From assembly GCF_000718635.1 (NCBI RefSeq), contig NZ_JOBF01000027.1, forward strand, positions 62,001 through 126,000: a DNA stretch of 64,000 bases. Direction: 5' to 3'. A model generated the notes under the pieces. The model did no database searches and had not been told where the DNA came from. It saw only the letters and a list, made by a program, of their open reading frames with translations. This stretch comes from Streptomyces varsoviensis (lineage in GTDB: Bacteria; Actinomycetota; Actinomycetes; Streptomycetales; Streptomycetaceae). Positions 8,626-16,102 of this stretch are shown here, piece after piece (the stretch's first letter is position 1; each line of letters opens with the position of its first letter). The position numbers were made by a program, and so were the translations under genes.

Positions 8626-9831
8626 TTATCCCTGGAATCGGTACTCTTCAAGTAGCCGGCGGCCAATGATCATTTTCTGGATCTCGGCGGTACCTTCACC
8701 GATGAGCAGCATCGGGGCCTCGCGGTAGAGGCGCTCGATCTCGTACTCCTTGGAGAAGCCGTAGCCGCCATGGATACGGAAGGCGTCCTCGACCACCTCC
8801 TTGCAGTACTCGGAGGCCAGGTATTTGGCCATGCCGGCTTCGAGGTCGTTGCGCTGTCCCGAGTCTTTCTTGCGTGCCGCGTTCACCATCATCGCATGGG
8901 CCGCTTCGACCTTTGTGCCCATATCGGCCAATTTGAACTGGATGGCCTGATGCTCGGCGATCGGTTTACCGAAGGTATGCCGCTGCTGGGCGTAGGAAGC
9001 GCCCAACTCGAAGGCACGCTGCGCCACTCCGCATCCACGCGCCGCTACATTCACCCGGCCGACCTCGACGCCGTCCATCATCTGGTAGAAGCCCCGGCCC
9101 GTCGCCCCGCCGAGCACGCGATCGGCCGGAACCCGCAGCCCGTCCATGATCAGCTCGGTGGTGTCGACGCCCTTGTAGCCCATCTTCTCGATCTTCCCCG
9201 GAATGGTGAGGCCCGGCTTGACCTCGCCGAACCCCGGTTCCTTCTCGACCAGGAAGGTGGTCATCGACTTGTGCCGGGCGGTGCCCTCCGGGTGCCCCTC
9301 ATCCGTACGGCACAAAACCGCCACGAGCGAGGACGAACCGCCGTTGGTGAGCCACATCTTCTGCCCGGTGAGGAGATAACCGTCGCCGTCCCGCACGCCC
9401 TTCGACGTGATCGCCGACACATCCGAACCCAGCGCCGGCTCGGACATCGAGAAGGCGCCGCGGATTTCCCCCGCCGCCATCCTCGGCAGGAAATAGTCCT
9501 TCTGCTCGTCGGTGCCGTGCTGCTTGAGCAGGTAGGCGACGATGAAGTGGGTGTTCACGATCCCCGAGACGCTCATCCAGCCGCGGGAGAGCTCCTCCAC
9601 ACAGAGCGCGTAGGTGAGAAGCGACTCACCGAGCCCGCCGTACTCCTCCGGAATCATCAGGCCGAACAACCCCAGTTCCGTGAGGCCCTCGACGATCCGC
9701 GCCGGATATTCGTCGCGGTGCTCCAGTTCGGTCGCCACCGGCAGGATCTCTTTGTCGACGAAGTCACGTACGGTGGAGAGGATTTCCCGCTGGACATCGG
9801 TGAGGGAATCGGTCTGCGCGAGGCGTCCCAT
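8626..9831 (-). CDS. acyl-CoA dehydrogenase, probable methylsuccinyl-CoA dehydrogenase
   Basis: 401-residue FAD acyl-CoA dehydrogenase. Typical blocks: SEPALGSDV (substrate/FAD region), KMWLTNGG, QRHTFGKPI and the C-terminal RIHGGYGFSKEYEIERLYREA followed by GEGTAEIQ, where the family base Glu sits. As last gene of the ccr-meaA-citE-maoC operon it most likely oxidises (2S)-methylsuccinyl-CoA to mesaconyl-CoA in the ethylmalonyl-CoA pathway. Starts 2 nt after the maoC stop. TAA stop is rare for this genome, and codon use is slightly less GC-biased than its neighbours. Confidence 0.9.
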   Translation of the reverse strand: MGRLAQTDSLTDVQREILSTVRDFVDKEILPVATELEHRDEYPARIVEGLTELGLFGLMIPEEYGGLGESLLTYALCVEELSRGWMSVSGIVNTHFIVAYLLKQHGTDEQKDYFLPRMAAGEIRGAFSMSEPALGSDVSAITSKGVRDGDGYLLTGQKMWLTNGGSSSLVAVLCRTDEGHPEGTARHKSMTTFLVEKEPGFGEVKPGLTIPGKIEKMGYKGVDTTELIMDGLRVPADRVLGGATGRGFYQMMDGVEVGRVNVAARGCGVAQRAFELGASYAQQRHTFGKPIAEHQAIQFKLADMGTKVEAAHAMMVNAARKKDSGQRNDLEAGMAKYLASEYCKEVVEDAFRIHGGYGFSKEYEIERLYREAPMLLIGEGTAEIQKMIIGRRLLEEYRFQG

Positions 9832-9833
9832 GG

Positions 9834-10370
9834 CTACTTCTCCACCTTCTTCGCCGACGGTGTCCGGGGCTCGGGGCGGCCGGGCTGTTCCCCGCCGCGC
9901 TCCTTGACATACGTCTCGGTGGGCACCATCACCTTGCGCCGGAAAACGCAGACGACCGTGCCGTCCTGCTTGTAACCCCGCGTCTCCACGTACACGATCC
10001 CGCGGTCGGACTTGGATTTTGACGGAATTTTGTCGAGCACCGTCGTCTCGCCGTACACGGTGTCCCCGTGGAACGTCGGCGCGACGTGCCGCAGCGACTC
10101 GACCTCCAGGTTGGCGATCGCCTTGCCCGAGACGTCCGGCACGGACATGCCCAGCAGCAGCGAATAGATGTAGTTGCCCACGACCACGTTCCGTCCGAAG
10201 TCCGTCGTGTGCTCCGCGTAATGGGCGTCCATATGGAGCGGGTGGTGGTTCATCGTGAGCAGACAGAAGAGGTGGTCGTCGTACTCGGTGACGGTCTTCC
10301 CCGGCCAGTGCCGGTAGACGTCGCCGACCGTGAACTCCTCGTACATGCGGCCGAACTGCATCGCGCTCAC
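9834..10370 (-). CDS. MaoC-family hydratase (probable mesaconyl-CoA hydratase)
   Basis: 178-residue hot-dog-fold hydratase. The MaoC pattern is visible: FTVGDVYRHWPGKTVTEYDDHLFCLLTMNHHPLHMDAHYAE, in which Asp/His of the hydratase motif occur, then VVVGNYIYSLLLGMSV. The GTG start (10368-10370) overlaps the citE stop by 4 nt (GTGA), and MQFGRMYEEF begins at the third codon after it; longer upstream frames overlap citE and are unlikely. In this operon it should hydrate mesaconyl-CoA to beta-methylmalyl-CoA. The C-terminal 20 residues are a charged tail. Confidence 0.9.
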   Translation of the reverse strand: MSAMQFGRMYEEFTVGDVYRHWPGKTVTEYDDHLFCLLTMNHHPLHMDAHYAEHTTDFGRNVVVGNYIYSLLLGMSVPDVSGKAIANLEVESLRHVAPTFHGDTVYGETTVLDKIPSKSKSDRGIVYVETRGYKQDGTVVCVFRRKVMVPTETYVKERGGEQPGRPEPRTPSAKKVEK

Positions 10371-11326
10371 GCCTCCGGTGCCTCGAACTCGGTGGTGCGC
10401 CGCATCCCCGCGGCGCGGCCCTTGCCCGCGACGACCAGCGCCATCTTCCGGCTCGCCTCGTCGATCATCTCGTCGCCGAGCATCGCGGACCCCTTCTTGC
10501 CGCCCGCCTCCGAGGTGTGCCACTCATAGGCGTCGAGGATCATCTCCGCGTGGTCGTAGTCCTCCTGCGAGGGCGAGAAGACCTCGTTGGCCGCCTCGAC
10601 CTGGCCGGGGTGCAGCACCCACTTGCCGTCGTAGCCCAGCGCCGCCGCGCGCCCCGCGACCTCGCGGAAGGCGTCCACGTCGCGGATCTGGAGGTACGGC
10701 CCGTCGATGGCCTGGAGGCCGTGCGTACGGGCCGCCATCAGGATGCGCATCAGGATGTAGTGGTACGCGTCGGCCCCGTAGCCGGGCGGCTGCTGCCCCA
10801 CGACCAGCGTCTTCATGGTGATGGAGGCCATGAAGTCGGCCGGGCCGAAGACGATGGTCTCCAGCCGCGGCGAGGACCCGGCGATGTCGTCGACGTTCAC
10901 CAGCCCCTTGGCGTTCTCGATCTGCGCCTCGATGCCGATCCGGCCGACCTCGAACCCCATCGTCTTCTCGATCTGGGTGAGCAGCAGGTCGAGCGCCTGG
11001 ACCTGGGTGGCGTCCTGCACCTTCGGCAGCATCACGCAGTCGAGGTTGTGGCCCGCGCCCTCGACGACGGTCACCACGTCGCGGTAAGTCCACTCGGTGG
11101 TCCAGTCGTTGACCCGCACCACCCGGGTCTTGCCCGTCCAGTCGCCCTTGTTGAGCGCGTCCACGATGGTGTGCCGGGCGCCCTCCTTGGCGAGCGGCGC
11201 GCACGCGTCCTCCAGGTCCAGGAAGACCTGGTCGGCGGCGAGGCCCTGGGCCTTCTCCAGGAAGCGCGGGTTGCTGCCGGGCACGGCCAGGCAGGAGCGG
11301 CGCGGGCGCAGGCGGTTGACGGTCAT
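10367..11326 (-). CDS. CitE-like beta-methylmalyl-CoA/malyl-CoA lyase
   Basis: 319-residue HpcH/HpaI-CitE superfamily lyase. Key blocks: RSCLAVPGSNPRFLEKA, FLDLEDA (Mg2+-binding acid), VMLPKVQD, GIEAQIENAKG (catalytic/metal Glu), and FGPADFMAS. The ATG overlaps the meaA stop by 4 nt (ATGA). Within the ethylmalonyl-CoA operon it most likely cleaves beta-methylmalyl-CoA to glyoxylate and propionyl-CoA, linking acetyl-CoA assimilation to extender-unit supply. KGxAxxxR-type C-terminal segment KWVLHPGQVEAAN is also conserved. Confidence 0.92.
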   Translation of the reverse strand: MTVNRLRPRRSCLAVPGSNPRFLEKAQGLAADQVFLDLEDACAPLAKEGARHTIVDALNKGDWTGKTRVVRVNDWTTEWTYRDVVTVVEGAGHNLDCVMLPKVQDATQVQALDLLLTQIEKTMGFEVGRIGIEAQIENAKGLVNVDDIAGSSPRLETIVFGPADFMASITMKTLVVGQQPPGYGADAYHYILMRILMAARTHGLQAIDGPYLQIRDVDAFREVAGRAAALGYDGKWVLHPGQVEAANEVFSPSQEDYDHAEMILDAYEWHTSEAGGKKGSAMLGDEMIDEASRKMALVVAGKGRAAGMRRTTEFEAPEA

Positions 11327-13335
11327 GCGGGGACCTCCAGGGGGTCGAGCCTGTTCGCTTTCCGGATCTCTTCGACGATACGGCCGATGATCTCCGTGAT
11401 CCCGAAATCCTTCGGGGTGAAGACCGCCGCGACGCCGGCCGCCCGCAGGGCGTCGGCGTCGGCGGCGGGGATGATGCCGCCGACGACCACGGGCAGGTCG
11501 CCGGCGCCGCCGCGGCGCAGCCGCGCCAGCACGTCCGGTACCAGCTCGGCGTGCGAGCCGGAGAGGATGGACAGGCCGACGCAGTGCACGTCCTCGGCGA
11601 CGGCCGCCGAGACGATCTGCTCCGGGGTGAGCCGGATGCCCTGGTAGACCACCTCGAACCCGGCGTCGCGGGCCCGTACGGCGATCTGCTCGGCGCCGTT
11701 GGAGTGCCCGTCCAGGCCGGGCTTGCCGACCAGCAGCCGCAGCCGGCCGCAGCCCAGCTCCTCGGCGGTACGGGCCGCCCGCGCCCGTACGTCCGCGAGC
11801 GGGGTGCCCGGCTCGGCGGCGACCGCCACGGGGGCGCCGCCGACGCCCGTAGGCGCGCGGAACTCGCCGAAGACGTCCCGCAGCGCCCAGGACCACTCGC
11901 CGGTCGTCACGCCCGCGCGGGCGCATTCGAGGGTGGCGGCGAAGAGGTTGTCGGCGCCGGCCGCGGTCTTCTTGAGCGCGGCCAGCGCGTCCTGCGCGCG
12001 GGCCTCGTCGCGCTCGTCGCGCCAGGCGCCCAGCGCGGCCACCACGCGGGCCTCGTTGGCCGGGTCGACGGTCATGACGGCGGCGCCGAGGTCGGCGGTG
12101 AGCGGGCTGGGCTCGGTGGCCTCGTAGCTGTTGACGCCGACGATCAGCTCCTCGCCGGTCTCGATCCGGGCCCGCCGCTCGGCGTGCGAGGAGACGAGCC
12201 GCGACTTGAGGTAGCCGGACTCCACGGCCGCCATCGCGCCGCCCATCTCCTGGATGCGGCCGATCTCCGCCCGGCACTCGGTGACCAGCGCCGCGACCTT
12301 GGCCTCGATGACGTGGGAGCCGGCGAAGATGTCCTCGTACTCCAGCAGGTCGCTCTCGTGGGCCAGGACCTGCTGGATGCGCAGCGACCACTGCTGGTCC
12401 CAGGGGCGGGGCAGGCCCAGCGCCTCGTTCCAGGCGGGGAGCTGCACGGCGCGGGCGCGGGCGTCCTTGGAGAGGGTGACGGCCAGCATCTCCAGGACGA
12501 TGCGCTGGACGTTGTTCTCCGGCTGCGCCTCGGTCAGGCCCAGCGAGTTGACCTGGACGCCGTAGCGGAAGCGGCGCTGTTTGGGGTTCTCGATGCCGTA
12601 CCGCTCGCGGGTGATCTCGTCCCAGACGCGGCCGAAGGCGCGCATCTTGCACATCTCCTCGATGAAGCGGACGCCCGCGTTCACGAAGAACGAGATGCGG
12701 GCGACCACGTCGCCGAACCGCTCCGGGGCCACCTGCCCGGAGTCGCGTACCGCGTCGAGCACCGCGATGGCCGTCGACATCGCGTACGCGATCTCCTGTA
12801 CGGGCGTGGCCCCGGCCTCCTGGAGGTGGTAGCTGCAGATGTTGATCGGGTTCCACTTGGGGATGCGGGCCACCGTGTACGCGATCATGTCGGTGGTCAG
12901 CCGGAGCGAGGGGCCGGGCGGGAAGACGTGCGTCCCGCGCGAGAGGTACTCCTTGACGATGTCGTTCTGCGTGGTGCCGGACAGCTCGGCGATGTCCGCG
13001 CCCTGCTCCTCGGCCACCACCTGATACAGCGCCAGCAGCCACATCGCGGTCGCGTTGATCGTCATCGAGGTGTTCATCCGCTCCAGGGGGATGTCCTGGA
13101 ACAGCCGGCGCATGTCGCCGAGGTGGGACACGGGGACCCCGACCCGGCCGACCTCGCCGCGGGCGAGGATGTGGTCGGGGTCGTAGCCGGTCTGCGTCGG
13201 GAGGTCGAAGGCGACCGACAGGCCGGTCTGTCCCTTGGCGAGGTTGCGCCGGTACAGCTCGTTGGACGCCTCGGCGGTGGAGTGCCCGGCGTACGTCCGC
13301 ATCAGCCACGGACGATCCTTGTGACGCTCGGTCAT
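11323..13335 (-). CDS. meaA: ethylmalonyl-CoA mutase (coenzyme B12-dependent)
   Basis: 670-residue single-chain mutase with N-terminal TIM barrel and C-terminal cobalamin domain. TIM-barrel blocks include YAGHSTAEASNELYR, AFDLPTQTGYD, SGTTQNDIVKEY and INICSYHLQEAGATP. The B12-binding GLDGHSNGAEQ carries the lower-ligand His (DxHxxG), followed by GLSILSGSH and VVVGGIIP. Converts ethylmalonyl-CoA to methylsuccinyl-CoA. The SGTTQNDI and overall length match MeaA/Ecm rather than the two-subunit methylmalonyl-CoA mutase. Ends with a 4-nt overlap with citE. Confidence 0.95.
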   Translation of the reverse strand: MTERHKDRPWLMRTYAGHSTAEASNELYRRNLAKGQTGLSVAFDLPTQTGYDPDHILARGEVGRVGVPVSHLGDMRRLFQDIPLERMNTSMTINATAMWLLALYQVVAEEQGADIAELSGTTQNDIVKEYLSRGTHVFPPGPSLRLTTDMIAYTVARIPKWNPINICSYHLQEAGATPVQEIAYAMSTAIAVLDAVRDSGQVAPERFGDVVARISFFVNAGVRFIEEMCKMRAFGRVWDEITRERYGIENPKQRRFRYGVQVNSLGLTEAQPENNVQRIVLEMLAVTLSKDARARAVQLPAWNEALGLPRPWDQQWSLRIQQVLAHESDLLEYEDIFAGSHVIEAKVAALVTECRAEIGRIQEMGGAMAAVESGYLKSRLVSSHAERRARIETGEELIVGVNSYEATEPSPLTADLGAAVMTVDPANEARVVAALGAWRDERDEARAQDALAALKKTAAGADNLFAATLECARAGVTTGEWSWALRDVFGEFRAPTGVGGAPVAVAAEPGTPLADVRARAARTAEELGCGRLRLLVGKPGLDGHSNGAEQIAVRARDAGFEVVYQGIRLTPEQIVSAAVAEDVHCVGLSILSGSHAELVPDVLARLRRGGAGDLPVVVGGIIPAADADALRAAGVAAVFTPKDFGITEIIGRIVEEIRKANRLDPLEVPA

Positions 13336-13353
13336 GTACGTCTCTCAGCCGTC

Positions 13354-13422
13354 TCGTTCGGATCGCTTGGGTCGCTTGGGTCGCTTCGCTCGTTCGGATA
13401 TCTCGGGCGTTCGGACATCTCG
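13354..13422. repeat. short direct repeats between ccr and meaA
   Basis: The 92-nt gap holds three CGTTCGGA copies, two of them extended (CGTTCGGATATCTCGGG and CGTTCGGACATCTCGAC), plus TCGCTTGGG twice and TCGCTTCG once. These are in the transcribed spacer and might form mRNA structure; no start codon or ORF is evident. Confidence 0.6.
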
Positions 13423-13427
13423 ACCGG

Positions 13428-14765
13428 TCAGGCGTCGCGGAAGCGGTTGATGGCGTCGAGGTGGCGCTCGCGCAGCTCCGGGTCGCGGACGCCCATGCCC
13501 TCCTCGGGCGCGAGCGCGAGCACGCCGACCTTGCCCTGGTGCAGGTTGCGGTGCACGTCGTACGCCGCCTGCCCGGTCTCCTCCAGCGGGTACGTCCGGG
13601 AGAGCGTCGGGTGGATCTTCCCCTTGGCGATCAGCCGGTTGGCCTCCCACGCCTCGCGGTAGTTGGCGAAGTGGGAGCCGACGATCCGCTTGAGCGACAT
13701 CCACAGATAGCGGTTGTCGTACTCGTGGGTGTAGCCCGAGGTGGAGGCGCAGGTGACGATGGTGCCGCCCTTGCGCGTGACGTACACGGAGGCGCCGAAG
13801 GTCTCGCGGCCCGGGTGCTCGAAGACGATGTCCACGTCCTCGCCGCCCGTCAGCTCCCGGATGCGCTTGCCGAACCGCTTCCACTCGCGGGGGTCCTGGT
13901 GGTGCTCGTCCTTCCAGAACGCGTACCCCTCGGCGGTGCGGTCGATGATCGCCTCCGCGCCCATCCGGCGGCAGATCTCCGCCTTGCGCGGGCTGGAGAC
14001 GACGCAGATCGGGTTGGCGCCGCCGGCCAGCGCGAACTGCGTGGCATAGCTGCCGAGCCCGCCGCTCGCGCCCCAGATCAGCACGTTGTCGCCCTGCTTC
14101 ATGCCCGCGCCGTTGCGCGAGACGAGCTGCCGGTAGGCGGTCGAGTTGACCAGCCCGGGGGAGGCGGCCTCCTCCCAACTGAGGTGCCGGGGCTTGGGCA
14201 TGAGCTGGTTGGACTTGACGAGCGCGATCTCCGCCAGGCCGCCGAAGTTGGTCTCGAAGCCCCAGATGCGCTGCTCGGGGTCGAGCATCGTGTCGTTGTG
14301 GCCGTCGGAGGACTCCAGCTCCACGGAGAGGCAGTGCGCGACGACCTCGTCGCCGGGGCGCCAGGTGTTGACGCCGGGTCCGGTGCGCAGCACGACGCCG
14401 GCCAGGTCGGAGCCGATGACGTGGTACGGCAGGTCGTGCCGCTTGGCGAGCGGCGAGAGCCGCCCGTAGCGCTCCAGGAACCCGAAGGTGGACAGGGGCT
14501 CGAAGATCGAGGTCCAGACGGAGTTGTAGTTCACCGAGCTGGCCATGACGGCGACCAGGGCCTCGCCGGGGCCGAGCTCGGGCGTGGGCACGTCCTCGAC
14601 GTGCAGGGACTTGCGGGGGTCCTTGTCCCGGGTGGCGAGGCCGGCGAACATCTCGGCCTCGTCCTTGTGCACGGTCACCGCGCGGTACGACTCGGGGATG
14701 GACAGGGCGGCGAAGTCTTCGCTCGCGCTGTCCGGCGCGACGATGGCGTCCAGGAGCTGGTTCAT
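13428..14765 (-). CDS. ccr: crotonyl-CoA carboxylase/reductase
   Basis: 445-residue MDR-superfamily enzyme converting crotonyl-CoA, CO2 and NADPH to ethylmalonyl-CoA. Nearly collinear with the S. coelicolor protein as I recall it: YRAVTVHKDEAEMFAGL, KDPRKSLHVEDVP, ASSVNYNSVWTSIFEP, IGSDLAGVVLRTGPGV, WGASGGLGSYATQFALAGG (nucleotide loop), FEHPGRETFGASVYV and INRFRDA at the end. ATG at 14763-14765 fits the family N-terminus. First gene of the pathway operon; it also feeds ethylmalonyl-CoA to polyketide synthases. A palindromic operator lies in its promoter. Confidence 0.97.
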   Translation of the reverse strand: MNQLLDAIVAPDSASEDFAALSIPESYRAVTVHKDEAEMFAGLATRDKDPRKSLHVEDVPTPELGPGEALVAVMASSVNYNSVWTSIFEPLSTFGFLERYGRLSPLAKRHDLPYHVIGSDLAGVVLRTGPGVNTWRPGDEVVAHCLSVELESSDGHNDTMLDPEQRIWGFETNFGGLAEIALVKSNQLMPKPRHLSWEEAASPGLVNSTAYRQLVSRNGAGMKQGDNVLIWGASGGLGSYATQFALAGGANPICVVSSPRKAEICRRMGAEAIIDRTAEGYAFWKDEHHQDPREWKRFGKRIRELTGGEDVDIVFEHPGRETFGASVYVTRKGGTIVTCASTSGYTHEYDNRYLWMSLKRIVGSHFANYREAWEANRLIAKGKIHPTLSRTYPLEETGQAAYDVHRNLHQGKVGVLALAPEEGMGVRDPELRERHLDAINRFRDA

Positions 14766-15171
14766 GGCTTGCCTCCGGCGAAGCGCGTCTAGGGAACGGC
14801 TTGAGGGGACGTCGGGGGTGGTGCAGAGGCGGTGCCGTCGGTTCGGCGGGGTGCTGGTGCTCGGCGGTGCGCCCGGTCGGGCGCGGGGGTGCCTGTGACG
14901 CAGGCGTCCGGGCGCACAGAGTGCTTGTGGGGACAGCCGGCACACGACGGTTGTGTCTGCGCGCCGGCCGCCCGGACACTCTCAAGGTATGACACCGGGT
15001 GTCATGCGACAAGACACTCAGTGCCAATAATTTCTCTCAGATGTCACCGGGGCGGCACGTATGAGCGAAGCGCGGAGGTGGCGGAGGCGAGGCGGGCCCG
15101 GAAACGGCGGCGCCCGCCGCGGTGAGCGGCGGGCGCGAAAGAGTCCGGAAGGGGGCGGGCGGGCGCGCGGG
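14766..15171 (-). other. 406-nt intergenic region upstream of ccr
   Basis: Contains the ccr promoter/operator (14984-15012) and a long leader (about 210 nt) to the ccr start. CACA/TGTG half-sites flank ACGACGGT just inside the leader (14941-14955). No convincing ORF or RNA gene was recognised; the part nearest the TetR gene is G/C-rich with GCGGGCGCGAAAG-like runs. Confidence 0.5.
14984..15012 (-). promoter_or_regulatory. ccr promoter with palindromic operator in the spacer
   Basis: On the minus strand TTGTCG (15007-15012) and TACCTT (14984-14989) are separated by 17 nt, a good sigma-70-type promoter. The perfect 17-bp palindrome ATGACACCGGGTGTCAT (14989-15005) fills the spacer and reaches the -10 box, an arrangement for steric repression. 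The TetR gene at 15172-15990 immediately upstream is the obvious candidate repressor. Confidence 0.7.
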
Positions 15172-15990
15172 TCACTTCCGCTTGAGGGCCTTCTCGATGG
15201 TGCGCATGACCTCCTCCAGCGGCGCGTCCGTGCGCGCCACCGTCACCAGCACCTCGCCGTTCGTACGGACCGCGGCCGTCGGCGGCCGCTCCCCGTCGGG
15301 CCGGGCCCCGATGCCCGTGCCGAACGTCTCCCGGACGATCCCGAAGGCGTGGTCGAGCTGCGCCTCCACGTCCCCGACCCCGCCCGCGCGCAGCCACCGG
15401 CGCAGCACATGGTTGTGGGCGGTCACCACGGCGGAGGCGGCGACCTCGGCCAGCAGCGGGTCGTCGTCGCCGACGTGGTGCGCGCCCTCGTCGAAATGGC
15501 CCAGCAGATAGCGGGTGAAGAGCCGTTCGTAACGGGCCACCGAGGCGATCTCGCGCTCCCTCAGGGCGGGCACCTCGCGGGTCAGCCGGTAGCGCTCGAC
15601 GGAGACGGCCGGGGAGGCCGCGTACATCCGCATGACCTCCTTGATGCCCCGGCACACGGTGTCCAGCGGGTTCTCGTGCGCGGGAGCGGCGTCCAGCACC
15701 GCCGCCGCCCGCACCAGGGTGTCGTCGTGGTCGGGGAAGATCGCCTCTTCCTTGGAGCGGAAGTGGCGGAAGAACGTCCGGCGGGCGACGCCCGCGGCGG
15801 CCGCGATCTCGTCGACGGTCGTGGCCTCGTAGCCCTTCGTGGCGAACAACTCCATGGCGGCCGCGGCCAATTTGCGGCGCATGGCGAGCCGCTGGGCCGC
15901 GGCGCGGCGGCTGCTCGCGCTCTCCGAGCCGTCAGCGGTCTCATGATTCGTCGATCGCAGCGTACGAGCGGACTTAACGGGCTGGGACAT
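15172..15990 (-). CDS. TetR-family regulator, likely controls ccr operon
   Basis: 272 residues. The N-terminal HTH is clear: MELFATKGYEATTVDEIAAAAGVARRTFFRHFRSKEEAIF. The ligand domain contains LTREVPALREREIASVARYE and a histidine-rich segment (HFDEGAHHVGDDDP), and the C-terminus is a basic KALKRK. The ATG at 15988-15990 is preceded by a charged extension before the HTH; longer upstream frames overlap the neighbouring gene and are unlikely. Its position between ccr and the hydroxyacyl-CoA dehydrogenase, conserved in streptomycetes as I recall, points to regulation by an acyl-CoA intermediate. Confidence 0.9.
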   Translation of the reverse strand: MSQPVKSARTLRSTNHETADGSESASSRRAAAQRLAMRRKLAAAAMELFATKGYEATTVDEIAAAAGVARRTFFRHFRSKEEAIFPDHDDTLVRAAAVLDAAPAHENPLDTVCRGIKEVMRMYAASPAVSVERYRLTREVPALREREIASVARYERLFTRYLLGHFDEGAHHVGDDDPLLAEVAASAVVTAHNHVLRRWLRAGGVGDVEAQLDHAFGIVRETFGTGIGARPDGERPPTAAVRTNGEVLVTVARTDAPLEEVMRTIEKALKRK

Positions 15991-16102
15991 GTGGGGAACG
16001 TAACACGCGGCCGTATGCGAGTGCCGGGGCGGACTGCCGACCGGTTCGAGCAGCCCGCCCCACCCGCCTTCCCCGCCGGTGGACCCGCCGTGCGCACCGC
16101 CG

